From assembly GCF_016086655.4 (NCBI RefSeq), contig NC_052142.2, positions 8,188,422 to 8,252,421 of the forward strand: a stretch of 64,000 nucleotides of DNA, in the 5' to 3' direction. Under the pieces are notes generated by a model. That model ran no database searches, was not told the origin of the DNA, and saw only the letters and a list, made by a program, of their open reading frames with translations. Positions 11,823 to 23,679 of this stretch are shown here, one piece after another. Numbering within the stretch: position 1 is the stretch's first letter; every line of letters starts with the position of its first letter. The DNA is from Lepeophtheirus salmonis. Lineage: Eukaryota; Arthropoda; Copepoda; Siphonostomatoida; Caligidae. Position numbers and translations under genes: made by a program.

Positions 11823-13082
11823 AGAAGGAAAAAAAATAAAACAGTACAAACAAGGATTTAAACTGACACCTTTACTTACAATTCATACATTATATCAAAA
11901 TCCTGCTCACAGTTTTTTCCTGATGAATTGATTGTGATCGAAAATATTGGATTTTCTTTACATCGACACAATATATATATAAAACAATAAAAAAATTTTA
12001 AAAACCTGATTTAGTCAATATCAATTAGCTATTGGTCATAGGATTCCACAATATCACGTGTTCCGAAATGTGGATATTTTGCTCAAATATCGAGTTTGTG
12101 TTGCTTCGTAATGAAAAATAATTCAGAAGTATTAAGTAGTTGGACTCAAATTTGGTATTATTTTCATAAAGAAGTATATCCTAGCATAATCGATCAAGTT
12201 TTCACGAGTATCACTGATTTCGTACTTTGATTGAGGCCTCTTATAATGCAAATTTTTGCATTAAATTTTAAATGCGCAAATCGAAAAAAAAAAATCTGAA
12301 ATACTATATCTAGTAGGGAAAAAATAAACACATCAGAATATGCTATTTCAGGTACAAACAATCAAATTTTCAAGTATATAGCTCGAAAAAATTTTATAAC
12401 ATTTTCATGACCAACGGTATTTTTTTCATATGTCAATAAAGTTATGGAGTTGGGCAATATATTTTTTTAATGTTTTTTTTTAACAAGAAATTGTATATAT
12501 TAGGTATTAATATAAAGCTCATTAAATTTCCAATAAAATGAAATATAAATCAAGCTGGTATTTCTTTCCTACCGGTAGATATGATTACCTAAAGCCAGGA
12601 ATTTATCTAAAAATATTTATTTGTGATTCTGTTTGTTAACTTAGACATACTTTTTAACGGCCATTGCACAAAAGTTATGGAAGAAACAACTGAATAAACA
12701 GTTTTATCTTAAAGTCCTGGCCATTATCTATAATTTGAACATAAATAATGTTTTTGTTTTTGTAATGTACATTTTAGATTCTATAGGTATACAAAATGGG
12801 GATTTCAAAAATTTTATCTGCAAAAACTGTCATTTTTGGGAAAAATTGGTCACAGATTCAAATTTCTGGGCTAAATATCACAAAATACATGATTGAAACT
12901 TAAAAAATCATAATCTACGTTTAACCCCATTGGACATTGGACGATGTTTCTTTCTTTTCTGCGAAACAACAAAAAAAATTTTAAAAAGTATGATTTGACT
13001 AATCAGTTCAAGTTTTAATTAAACCTATGTAGAATGAGTGAAATAATTAACTAATTTTAAATTTAAAAAAATTACAAAACAC
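11823..13082. other. AT-rich intron sequence
   Basis: Nothing recognisable was found on either strand. Confidence 0.4.
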
Positions 13083-13084
13083 AT

Positions 13085-13500
13085 GTTAAAAAACGAAACC
13101 ATTTGGAGCATATATTTCATGGAGTGTAATTTCTCTCAAATAGGACTTTGTAATAGATGTGGATCCAATTCTGAACGGAAGAGCCATGTCAAAAAATGTT
13201 ATCTTCTGAGTTGGGATATCTTGCTAGTTAGTAGGGGAGTCTTTCACAAATCATTTCCTCTATTACTTCAAGTTGTTTACAGTCACGAAAAATATGGGCA
13301 AGTGTTTTCTTTTTGTTACACACATTGCACAGTGTCTCTTTGTCTATTTTATACACTCCAAAGGCGACCCAGTACCTCAGGTAAAACTGTTTAGGAGTTT
13401 GATACAGATAAAACAATGATCGCACATATTGTTTTTGGCACATTCTATCAATTGTTCTACATTATATAGTGATGTAGATGTCGTATGGAGGGTCTATTTT
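13085..13500 (-). pseudogene. Non-LTR retrotransposon (LINE) ORF2, C-terminal remnant
   Basis: The minus-strand frame at 13228-13443 reads LRYWVAFGVYKIDKETLCNV followed by CNKKKTLAHIFRDCKQLEVI. The Cys-x2-Cys-x7-His-x4-Cys cluster, preceded by a tryptophan- and tyrosine-rich stretch, is the usual C-terminal zinc cluster found after the reverse transcriptase of several LINE clades. The open frame ends at 13228; after the stop, segments such as SELDPHLLQSP are still readable down to about 13085. No reverse transcriptase core is recognisable further 5' (above 13500), so this is a 5'-truncated copy as expected for target-primed insertion. The ATG of the open frame is not a natural start. Clade not assigned. 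Confidence 0.5.
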
Positions 13501-15880
13501 CTAACTCACTCTTTATTGGTTTGGTTTTTAACATCTAGCGCTGATCTTAGTGGAAGTTCACTTGAAAACTCCTAAGAGGGAATCGCGTTGCATACGCACG
13601 ATTGAATAAATAATTTTATACTTTCTTTCTTTTTCTCCCTTCTTAAATTACACCAATCAGTAGTCATTAATCCAATTTAGTCTAATAATATATTAGAAGC
13701 AGCAAATGAGTACATTAATTGTCTTAGTGAAAACAGCACTGATATTACTTTTACTAGTTTTCACGAACTGGGATATAGTTTTTATTCAAGTCTCTGGTAA
13801 TACAAAAAAACTACTTAACAAATTTGGTATCGACTTTATAATTTGAACATTCGCACTGGGTTCATTTTTTCCCATATGTAAGTTAAAGATTTAACCTTCA
13901 ATAATATATATATATACTTGCTAACGATTACTCGGCGTTGCTCGGGCTAAGAAGGGAGAGGGGAATCACATTGTAAATGGTCAAACTAATTGAGAAAATT
14001 AAAAAAATATTCAGAAAATACTTCTATATACTAATAATTATATTATAAATGTTTCGTTGTTTTCGAAAAAGATCCTGATAATTTTAATTTTCTTGGATTC
14101 TTCAGACTATATCAATCCGGTTAAGTAAGGTAATCCACAAAGTCTCATCATAGCAACTTCCCCCGCCAAAAAATAAACTGCAAATAAAATACCAACATAT
14201 ATGTATTTAAAAAATCGTCTAGATGAGAAGTTCATCTTTTATTTAATTCAAAAATTCCTAAATCGAAATTTCTGAAGAAAATTGCAAAAAAAAATGCAGT
14301 TATTTGGCACAAAATAGTTAATAGCATTTATTAGAATTGTAAAAAAAGTAATTTTTTTTTTACCTGCAAAAACAAAAAAGTTATGAAGAATAATTTTATC
14401 AAAAAATAAGCACTCGATAAGTGGTTCATTTCAGCAAATATTGGATTAATTATTTTAAAAAATGTTCCGGAAATTGAAAATACTCAGTCGAACTTTTTGC
14501 GTTGGTATTATTATGTGCAAAAAGCATCGTCTAATGGCATTTCTTCTTATAAACTGGAAATTGATGTTTGATGAAAAGATGGAAAAATAGAGAGAGAAAT
14601 AAAAAATAAAAAAATTGTTCAGAAAATGACAGATATTTCCGTTAAACATCAATTTTTATTTGACAAATTTATATGCAAACGAATTTCCAGACAAATTTTT
14701 ACAAACTTTATTCCTTTTACTAATCCCAAATTCCATTAAAATCCATTTTTTGCAACTGATATAAACGAAATTGCAATTTTCACCCATTTTTTTTTTTTAG
14801 TCCATAACTTTTTTGATTTTGAATACATTTAGAAAAAGTAGTTATTTGTATAGATGTTTTTTTGAAACGCCAATCACTTATTGATAAATAGCTCAGCCCC
14901 TTATTTAGTATCCTTAAGCTGGAAACAACGGTTTTTGGGCTTTGGTTATTAGCCCCCCTCATATGACCCTCTCAAAAATTGACACCCCCGTCTTAGCGTG
15001 TCCAAGCTCAAAAGAGGGACCCATGCAAAATTTCAGCCTCCTAGGATCAATGGTGGGGGAACGTAGAAAGGGCATCTACACTTACAAACACAATCTTTTA
15101 TATATAATATATACCGATTATCATGATTATATAACAATATTAAGCTTTAAGGACATTGTAAATATAAGAAAAAAATTTAATCAAAAAATGAATAATACAC
15201 GAAGTTAAAATTGCTCAAATTGTTCACCAATACACAGTATACAAAGAAATGGAATAAATTGTTGGAAAAATATTTTTTTTTAAATGATCGTAATAAGTAT
15301 TTTAGTTTTGGGGTCTTAAAAACTATAGTAAAGTATTAAAATTAGTATATGAAGGGAAAGTAACAGTGGATTAATTGTTCAGGGATCCGCTGTGTATAAA
15401 GATATTGACTTGAAATTTTTAATAGAATCTTGTTTAAGATTGTCCAATCTACGATTTTGGATTACAAAATTTAAAAAGATATATTTTAATGAATTGACGT
15501 GCCCATAAACTTTTTACTGATTTACTTTGAAGATTTTAAAAACCTATTCTTGGATATTTATCTCTATAAAATGTGACACTTCCACAATTTCCTTTTTCAT
15601 AAGAGTAAAATTAAAATATTTTGGTATCTAAGGGATCTACATTACCACCAGAAAGACTTATGTTTCAGATCTGTTCATTTCTCATTATTTTGCACGAACA
15701 GATTTGGAAATTCTAAGATTTTTTTTTTTTTTCACAAAATATTTCTTTTCATGCAACCAAGATTACGAAAGAAACCCTTAAGAAGTAAGTAAAGCCATGA
15801 TGAGAATCCACAATTTATTTTACTTATCTGATTACTGTTGACAATACTTAAGATATTGAGGAATCACTTATTCGCTCAAA
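13501..15880. other. AT-rich intron sequence
   Basis: Several overlapping open frames of 60-90 codons occur here on both strands but have the composition of random AT-rich sequence. No gene or transposon part is recognised. Confidence 0.4.
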
Positions 15881-15970
15881 AAATTGCTCACTTTGACCTT
15901 TTTCGTGTGAAAATTGCTCACTTTGGCCTTTTTTGTGTGAAAATTGCTCATTTTGCTAAATTGGTATGAA
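15881..15970 (+). repeat. Three tandem copies of a 30-bp unit
   Basis: attgctcactttg.cctttt starts at 15883, 15913 and 15943, spacing exactly 30 bases, with the third copy diverged after attgctcattttg. A related gctcattttggccaaaaata block recurs alone near 16620. Confidence 0.7.
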
Positions 15971-16732
15971 ATAAATGTTAAAAAGTTGGATTTTATTCAC
16001 AGTTTTTTGTAATTCTTTGATTATTTTTTTCGAGGAAAACTTGCAAAAACCTTTGTTCCATTCGGCTCTCTTTTTGGAGGTAAAACTATGTATAATATGC
16101 AATCAGGGTTATGATTGGATTGGTGAGGGTGCCATATTCTCACAACAACTAATTATAGGAAGATGAAATTTGGCCAAAAATTGACTATTGAATAATTCCC
16201 CTTTAATCTTGTAACAAGGAAAAATACTTTGTCATCAAATTCTAAAGTACTGATCTTTCATTTAGGCATAAAGTTGAACACATAATCATTGGAGATGATG
16301 ATGTGATGCCTCTATATAACAAGACTCCTGAAGATAAAACCAACTTCAAATTTGCTCCAACTATTAAGGTGGACGTTGAAGGGTCTTTTAGTATGTTAAA
16401 AACTACAAATACTATTCGAAGATAAAAACTAAAGAAGAAAATATTTCTAAAAATCTTGATTTGTCGAGATAATATAGCAAAATTTATGAATAAATTATTA
16501 TGATAAACATAAAAGTACATTTTAATTATCCTTATAAAACTGTATTTTCTTTATTAGAAATTGCTCGATTATCATATTTTGTGTCCTCATTTTTCCAAAT
16601 TTTAGTTATCTTTTTTTGCTCATTTTGGCCAAAAATAGCTCAAAAATACAAAGTCTACTGATGACACCCAACAGTAAGTTAAAATTCAAATATGTATGTA
16701 CATTTATACATGTACGTCAAAATATATATTAC

Positions 16733-16828
16733 CTGTGCATAGTTAAGAAAAAATAGTTGTTTATGAGTTAAATTAAGTCCAGGTAAAAGATCTTCTTCGC
16801 CATTGATTCTTACCCATTTGTTGTAAGC
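16733..16828 (-). CDS. M13 metallopeptidase, 32-codon exon
   Basis: Visible residues 371-402. This is a short exon with a strong acceptor (a long T run ending in cag) and donor cag|gtaata, phase 0 at both ends. It encodes AYNKWVRINGEEDLLPGLNL followed by THKQLFFLNYAQ, the helix and loop that follow the third zinc ligand in neprilysin-type enzymes. NLT is a possible N-glycosylation sequon. It is too short for simple ORF calling and sits between a 14.9-kb and a 7.1-kb intron, so it is easy to miss without homology. Joining it removes the only gap between QAFR and IWCG. Confidence 0.93.
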
Positions 16829-17079
16829 CTGAAAAAAAAAAAAAAAAAAATACATGAAAATAAATATTTTTATTTGAAATTGTATAATTATAGGATATAT
16901 ATGTATGGAGCTACATGAAATGGTAGTTGAAATAAGAACACGAGCGATTATTCGTTGGCTAATATTCCCTTTTCAGGTTAAAATTCGATATTTAATTATA
17001 GGTTTTATTAGGGCTGTAAATTGAAAGCATTTTTGATATGAAAAAAAAAATAAAAGAAAATGGACATGGTAATCTTGAA

Positions 17080-17580
17080 AATTAGAAGAATGTTTTGGAA
17101 GAGAGCAGCTTAGCTGTCCTGACATTTCATTGTATTACCTGCAAGGAGCTTTTAGAGAAAGGATACAAAAAAAAGTTCCATTAGGTATCAATCAAGGGTA
17201 TGCAGAAACTACTCCGTTGTTTATCCTCAATTCTACTGACACATTCAAAATGCTTCCAATATACAAACCTATCTATTATACACCTTTTTAACTTATATCA
17301 ACTGCTTCTCCGAAGTTTTACAGCTTCAAATACTAACTTTTGAAAGTCGGGTATATTTGAATAGTTTCTCATAAGTTTTGACTTTTAGCAACTAAGTTAT
17401 TGTGTACTTATTATGTATCAGAATTGTTCAATGATATATTAGGTAGAGTAAAGTGATCTTTTAATTTTTTATGTCCTATGAGTAATAATTTATCAGGACA
17501 TCTCTAAACGCTTCTACTTTCTTTATTAAGTTTCCTTCTTTAATCCTTTTGATGAAGAAGAAATTTTAATTTCTATTATT
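17080..17580. other. Repeat-like intron sequence
   Basis: A piece near 17090-17240 (gaatgttttggaagagagca and cctcaattctactgac) recalls the R6 family. No coding region is recognised. Confidence 0.3.
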
Positions 17581-17635
17581 AGAGTGTTCAATGCAATTAT
17601 CTTCAGAGCATCAACATTCGGTTGAAAAGTCTTGT

Positions 17636-17990
17636 TCATCTTGGCTCCAAGACACACTTAACAGCAAAGTCCAGGGAGTTCACGTCGTGTGAGGACAAAG
17701 GCCAGGAGTCTACCGGCCAAAAGTCAACCATGTTCTCCTTGCAGAAACGATGCACCTTCTTAGATATGTGCCCCGTGGTGCTCTCCTGGTTAAACATATA
17801 GCTGTTCCTAGGTAACGTGTTCTTCAACCATGGGAAGCCATGGTACCTAAGGACCTTGCAGTAGACTTTCTCGTTGGTCTCCAAGAAGTAGGAAGGCATC
17901 TTGCTACTTTTGGTTGCAATTACGCCGAAAACCATGACTTGAGCTGTATGTTTGGCCTGGAAGGTTCCTTTGACCTGAGGTCTTGATTAA
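17636..17990 (-). pseudogene. Mariner transposase, central and C-terminal remnant
   Basis: On the minus strand an open frame of 99 codons (17935 to 17636) reads VMVFGVIATKSSKMPSYFLE, then KVLRYHGFPWLK, KKVHRFCKENMVDFWP and NSLDFAVKCVLE. This matches mariner transposases from the VxG-VxA block to the third catalytic Asp block. The block expected to hold the second catalytic Asp (QDGAPAH in active relatives) reads QESTTGH, so that Asp is changed to Glu, and the third reads SSHDVNSLDF. Upstream, AKHTAQVMVF shows the frame continues slightly further. N terminus and C terminus are missing. It is a different lineage from the deleted mariners at 7.7 and 59 kb and closer to the copy at 22.8 kb. Confidence 0.72.
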
Positions 17991-18189
17991 ACCCAGTGGC
18001 GAGACATGTGCAATGTGTGATTATTCCCATAAATGAATCTAAAAGTAAAGAGTAAATAAAAGATTTGCTCCAAAGAAGTGGGAAAGAAGGAAAACAAATT
18101 CAATTATAATTTATACACTGTATTTCTTTAAATTTAATATGGAATATATGTATCCTTTATATCAGATAAACTCTAAAGCTAAATAAATT

Positions 18190-18770
18190 CGCAATTCAAT
18201 AATGACCTGTTCTAAAGCTTCCTCTTGTCGGTCCCATCAATCTCAGTGGGCTGTACTATGTGGCCACCATTTTATTTCCTTTCCGTCTGAAAAAACGAGT
18301 AGTCCCTTTGCAGACCCGTTAGTGAGCTGTGCCAACTTCCGATTTAACCCAATCAATATCTCCACCTCCGGAGATACCCTAACAAATTCTTGCACGTAGG
18401 ATTTAAAATAGAACTTAAAGTTGAAACCCTAATGAGAAGGAGTTCCCTTCTTACTAAAAAATCACTTTATTTTCTGAGGAAGACACAGCCGGTTCTTTGG
18501 ACCAATCGATTGGAAAGAACCTTGAGATGATCTTTGTTTCTTAGGAGGATAAACAACGCTGATCCTCCCATACTTCTTTTTGGTAGTACAAAAGACGACT
18601 CCCGATAGAAAGGAGAAAACCTCCTTCTTAACTAGATTATCTAAACTTCCTTCATCTTCCTCAAGTTTCTATTCGTTAATTTTAAAATAAAACTCCTTTA
18701 AAACATGGAAACATCTCCTAACTTAAAGGACAAGCTCCATAGCTTTCATAGTTGACCCTCCTTGGAAGAC
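18190..18770 (-). pseudogene. Decayed coding frame of unknown family
   Basis: One minus-strand frame stays mostly open for almost 600 bases with only a few stops. Segments include KKEVFSFLSGVVFCTTKKKY, GRISVVYPPKKQRSSQG, YVQEFVRVSPEVEILIGLNR and GLLVFSDGKEIKWWP. GC content is higher than in the surroundings and codon use looks protein-like. I do not recognise the family. A weak likeness of VFSDGK to the FSDEK block of mariner transposases is not backed by the rest. The segment ends just before the long inverted repeat that starts at 18786, so it could be cargo or transposase of a larger element. An old exon copy or another transposon protein is also possible. Confidence 0.35.
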
Positions 18771-18785
18771 TCCAATAAAGAGTAC

Positions 18786-19592
18786 ATAAGAGTGAAAAGA
18801 TCCGGGATCATTTTAGTGTACATAGAGAATAATATTATATACTACTAGTACGAATACGCTATCTTAAACATAACCAACGAAAAAATAGAAAGATTAGTAT
18901 TTACATTTAGCTTTAATGAAGTTATATAGTAAAAAAAGAGATAAAATAAAATTTGCTCAGAATTTGGAGTTCATTACTTAAGGATATGTTTAATTGTGAT
19001 AAGACGAGATTCCTGGGCCTTGGAGGGCAAGTTTGATTTTTCACTATTAAGTTGATTTTTTTCATAAAGCAAGATCGATTTCTTGTATTTTTTTTAAGAT
19101 ATGGGTTGTCAATTCGAAAATGCACAAAAAAACAACAAAACGTATATTAAACACGAATAAAAAAAGGGAATTATGAAGAGGATGAGTGAGTTAATTTTAG
19201 TATGTATCAACAATATTTATTATGATTAAAGACAGAACATGGCAAGTTAGCAATAGTAATGAAAATAAGTCAATCACAGTACCAAAAATTTGAAAAAAAT
19301 TGTTTTATTTTTACCAAAATCAGTATTTTCACATATGTTGCATTTTCAAGAGTGTCAAAAACGGGTGCAGGTTTGATTATATTTTTATCAAATGTGCAGA
19401 AACAACGAAAAATGTTTACCTATTATATCATTAAAGTTGATAGTAAATAGTTTTAGTTGTAGAATTTAGATTAATATATATTAATCTTTTTATTTTTTCG
19501 TTGGTTATGTTTAAGATAGCGTGTTCGTACTAGTACTATATAATATTATTCTCTAAGTACACTAAAATGATCCCGAATCTTTTCACTCTTAT
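18786..19592. mobile_element. Element with 111-bp inverted repeats
   Basis: The arm at 18786-18897 is the reverse complement of 19482-19592 with only a handful of mismatches over about 111 bases; the shared words include atcattttagtgtac, gagaataatattatata and ctatcttaaacataaccaac. The inner 585 bases carry no convincing coding frame. It looks like a non-autonomous DNA transposon or foldback element. No target duplication could be defined at the outer ends. Confidence 0.7.
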
Positions 19593-19639
19593 ATTCTCCC
19601 AGGATAAGATCTAGTATCAATATATTATAGGAAGAGGCA

Positions 19640-20090
19640 TCTCTAGATTTACTAGGCAACCTGTATTTTTTTAGGCCCCTACATTATTGATATTTATTAA
19701 ATTAAATCTTCAATTTTTGTTGCATCAGCTCTTGCAGATATCTTGTGCTGGAGAGGTTCTTTATTGTCAGATTGTCCTTGTCATCTTTAAAACGACATTC
19801 AATATTTGAACTTGAGACTATAAGCTAGGCTGTAATATCATCTCTGCGTTTCTCAACATTTTCCAAGCTCTCAAATGCTTCATCACCCATCATAAATGTC
19901 TTGTGCACAATTTATTCTCATTAAGCACCTTTTACATTGATATCTACCCAAGGGTGTTATAAAACACGTGAGAGGTCGACTATTTTCCTCGAGTTCTAAT
20001 TTAAAAAAACCTTTTTTCCCATCTACTACCACGAAGATCTGAGCATCTATTGAAATGTTAATTACGGCTGAGATGAGTTTAGTCAAATAA
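19640..20090 (-). pseudogene. Ty3-type reverse transcriptase fragment
   Basis: The minus-strand frame at 20086-19883 reads IFVVVDGKKGFFKLELEE, RPLTCFITPLGRYQCKR and INCAQDIYDG. In Ty3-type (Metaviridae-like) retrotransposons, the first catalytic Asp of reverse transcriptase sits in such a F-x-V-V-D-x-x-x-GF block, followed by an LTTF-x-TP-x-GRY block. After a break the text ENVEKRRDDI suggests continuation to about 19640, but the YxDD box is not seen. No LTR was found beside it, and it is separate from the LTR elements at 32-39 kb. Confidence 0.6.
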
Positions 20091-20129
20091 GTGGATATCT
20101 TCTAATTAAGTGTCCTCCTTTATTGGATC

Positions 20130-21140
20130 CTTTACGTAGAGTAGGTTACTTTGGAGTAGGTTAGATCTTGGTCCTTTGTTGACAAATTATAGTGGTAAAG
20201 TTGGGGGGTTGATGTTGGAATAATTTCGGCACCGATCCTACCGACTGCTCCATGTATTATATTTTGTATTAGTTTATTTACAGGATATGTATATTTATTA
20301 TACATTTTGATGAGAAAGACTCTTATATTATTACTAACAAAATGTAAACCGATACATAAACTGCAGAAGGGAGAACTATGTACTTATATGTATAGTAGCC
20401 ATGGTCCTACTATCTTACAGTACATCCCAGTAACAAATCTCATTTTTTTGGTTGTGGGTCATTAGTTTATTGGTTATTGACTTTTTGAAAAGTCTCAAAT
20501 TTTTTTCGAAATTTATCCGGTTCTAATTAGCTGAATAAAACAAGTTGTACTAATTTGAAGTAATTACATTACACCGGACCTGATGGCACCCATTTTTTTC
20601 TCTCTAGCAGTAATTATCAGTGAAATAATTTACGTTGAAATATTATTGCTAATTTTAAATTATAAAAATGAGAACAACATGTATTTTTTTTTTGTATATA
20701 AGAATTTGAAGTAATTAACTGATTTTCATAAGTCTTATTATTAAAAAACTCAAAAGCTAAATTGCAATTACTTTAATCCTATAAAATAGTAGGCTAACCC
20801 ATTTTTTTGGTAATATATATTACAACGACAAGCGCACATTACTCAATACTCCAACAAATGATAGTGACTGAGAGTATTTTCAAGAAACTTTTGAATCTAG
20901 CTTCCAGAATGAAACCACACCCATCCCGCTACTACTATTACTGCCTGATTGCCACACATTCACACAAAATAATATGATGATTTTTTAAGTTTTAAATTAC
21001 ATTTTCTCGTAATTGAATGATCACATACAAAATATAAGCAAATAAGAAAAAACAATAGAATTTTACTAGGAATAATCATTTTTGTGATTATTTTTTTTCG
21101 TTTACACAGTTAACTCAAACATATAAAAAGGGTAAATGTA
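20130..21140. other. AT-rich intron sequence
   Basis: No gene, no clear repeat. Confidence 0.4.
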
Positions 21141-21143
21141 CTC

Positions 21144-21277
21144 AAAAAATACAAAGGTAAAATTATTGATTTAATCAAATTTGATAAAAAATACAAATGT
21201 AAAATTATTGATTTAATCAAATTTGATAAAAAATACAAATGTAAAATTATTGATTTAATCAAATTTGATAAAAAATA
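21144..21277 (+). repeat. Tandem array, about three copies of a 42-bp unit
   Basis: The unit contains aaaaaatacaaatgtaaaat followed by tattgatttaatcaaatttgat. Its tac marker recurs at 21150, 21192, 21234 and 21276. The units are almost identical (one g/t difference in the first), so the array is young. Confidence 0.9.
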
Positions 21278-21299
21278 CTAATTACAGATTCGTGATCAG

Positions 21300-22780
21300 C
21301 ACACCAAATTCTATTAACAAACGATGAGGTCTGCTAGGTTTTTTTTTTTTTTTTTTTTGATGAATTTTCATCCTGTTGTCCCTCGTAGAATATGAAATCC
21401 AAACATCTCTCGAGATAAATGATCAAAATAAACGTATCTTTATTCTATTCCCTTTATCTTTCTTCGGTACTAATTCTTAGAGAGCATAGAAGTCCACTAC
21501 TTCAGGTATTAATGGATAAAAGAAGATCCTACTAATCATCCAATTTTAAGTAGATTTATATTTCAAACTTATCTCTATTAAAATAATTCAATTATTTAGA
21601 TGTGTTGTTTTTTATATATTTTAATTTTACGGTAATAACTTCATATTTTTGTACTACCTAATTATAATTCACATATCTTTATTTTATATTTCACATCCAG
21701 ATCCTTTTATCATAGTCTAAAATTTGGATCCCGTGATAGTTTTAACCCTGGAATATATTAATCAATTTATATATAGGTTTATGTATTCCTAGCCAATGAA
21801 AGAAACGAATTTGATCTCGTACGAAGCTTAAATTGGTTTGGTTCTCTTCTAAGGCTAATTTTTTATCCTATATTATCCCAGTATATATAAAAAATAGAAC
21901 ATCTCTTGTTTATGATAGAATATTTTGGATCTCTTCATTTGTCCTTATTCTTAAAAAAACTTATGTCTTTCCATCTTTAATTATTAAAATATTGAATAAA
22001 GAGGTTATTAAAGATTTAAAACGCAATCAAAAATGCATACAATTAATAAATTCAGCAGAGTTTAAAATCATAATTTCTAATTTTGGACGTTATTCGAATC
22101 ATCTTTCTTAATTTGGGGAGCCATGAAATAGAAAAAATATAGAAGAAAAACCGTTATTAGTATTTTGTAGCTAACATTTTCTTACCCTACATTTTTTCCG
22201 CCTAAAATTTTTGGGCTGATATTTTTTCCTCGAGTAGATTTTGTCGCATGACATCTTGGCCGACTTTTTAACTTTTTAAATTATCATTTCGAACTTAACA
22301 GTTGTATCTCGATCAGATTAATTATATAGCTAGGAGAAGAAAAAAAAAGGTATAATGATAAAGAAGTAATCTGTAATCTTGGACTATATATATATTATTA
22401 TAAATAAGAAGAAGCAGCAAGGAATCACGGATCTGGGATGTTGAGTCTATTTTGAAAGGACTCATAGACTTGAGGCACGTTAATGAATCATAATTGTGGC
22501 TTTAAGAAATGGAAAAAATCTCCATCGATACAAAGAGTGGAATATTTATTCATGAATCAAAGCTCTTTTCCGAAGATGGCGGATAGCCTCTTATTTCTCC
22601 ACCGTATCTTCCTTTACTATCAACGACATTAAATACCTCAAGAAGTTGCATTTCTTTTCTTGGATTCATCACACTTAGCCTTAGTCTTATCCAGGGAACA
22701 CTATTAATATATATGGAGAGTGAACGTCTTTTAGAAAATCCATAGATTGACATACACAATCATCTTTAGTATCTCTACGT
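21300..22780. other. AT-rich intron sequence
   Basis: An oligo-T tract lies near 21340 and a short oligo-A near 22783-22799. Open frames at 21833-22111 and 22550-22759 (minus) have no recognisable likeness. No gene can be supported. Confidence 0.4.
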
Positions 22781-22799
22781 AGCAAAAAAAAAAAAAAAA

Positions 22800-23671
22800 A
22801 TGCTTGATTTGATAAAAGATAATTGTGAAGTGCTCCATAAGCCTCATTACAAGGTGGCCAAGATGAAAAAGGATGGAAAATACCGCTCAAGGAAAAAAGG
22901 AAGTGGTGGACACTACTGGAAAGGGATTCTGAGCTTCTGGGGACCTGAAGAAGAAGACCAAGGAGGACCCCACAAAAGCCATGAATCGCCTCTCTAACGA
23001 GTTTGATGTTGACGAGGTGACAATCAGGAGTGAAGGAGGACTTGGGGTTGTCTTGTTACAGAAGGACCCCACACTACCTGTTGACGGACACTCGGAAGGA
23101 AAGGAGACTGCAGAGTTGTAAGAAAGTTCGTGCCTGGAACCAGGCAAATGGATCCATAGTAAAAAAAATCTCTGACGAGAAGATTTTCACGGTCGACCAG
23201 GTCTACAACCGTCTAAACTACCGTTGGCTCGGGGGATCACCAGAGTAGGTCAAGAGGGTGTTCCGGTCAAATCGTCCGGCCCAAACAATGGTCCTGAGGG
23301 TCGTGCCATCCGACGGCAAGAAGATGACTCCTTTCTTTTTTAAGGCTGAGAAGAAAAATCGGCCAGGAGGCCTACTACAAGGTGCTGAGGTTCACCATAC
23401 TGCCATGGCTAAAAGCCATCTACCCAGAGGACAACTATGTGTGGACCCAAGATGGTGCACCTTAACACACATCAGCCAAATTCCAGAAGTTCTGCGCCAA
23501 TAACAGGGCTGATTTTTAGCCTAGGATATGTGGCCATCATCTTCGCCAGATTTGAACCTGTTGAACTTTGCTTTGTGGGACACTTTGGGGAAAGAGATTA
23601 ACTGGACATCTCGCCCGAACATGGGACCGTGTGGAGGCTGTGATTGCTGCTGAGGGCGACTATATTGAGTG
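22800..23671 (+). pseudogene. Mariner transposase pseudogene, nearly full length
   Basis: Reading with frame changes, the order is that of a mariner transposase. A helix-turn-helix part (KVAKMKKDGKYRSRKKGSGG) comes first, then KKISDEKIFTVDQVYNRLNY with the first catalytic Asp near 23180. These are followed by PAQTMVLRVVPSDGKKM, WTQDGAP with the second Asp near 23450, the third-Asp region near 23550, and VEAVIAAEGDYIE before the stop at 23669-23671. At least four frameshifts and several stops occur, and a short stretch before VEAVIAA is deleted. The N terminus begins abruptly after an A run, so the 5' end is truncated. The parent enzyme would be of the DD34D type; this copy is inactive. It lies in the 14.9-kb intron, antisense to the M13 gene. 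Confidence 0.82.
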
Positions 23672-23679
23672 AACATGTT

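Noticed and set aside
13083..13394. 103-codon plus-strand frame with several Cys as a gene
   Set aside because: It is antisense to the LINE remnant, whose Cys-His cluster reads better on the minus strand.
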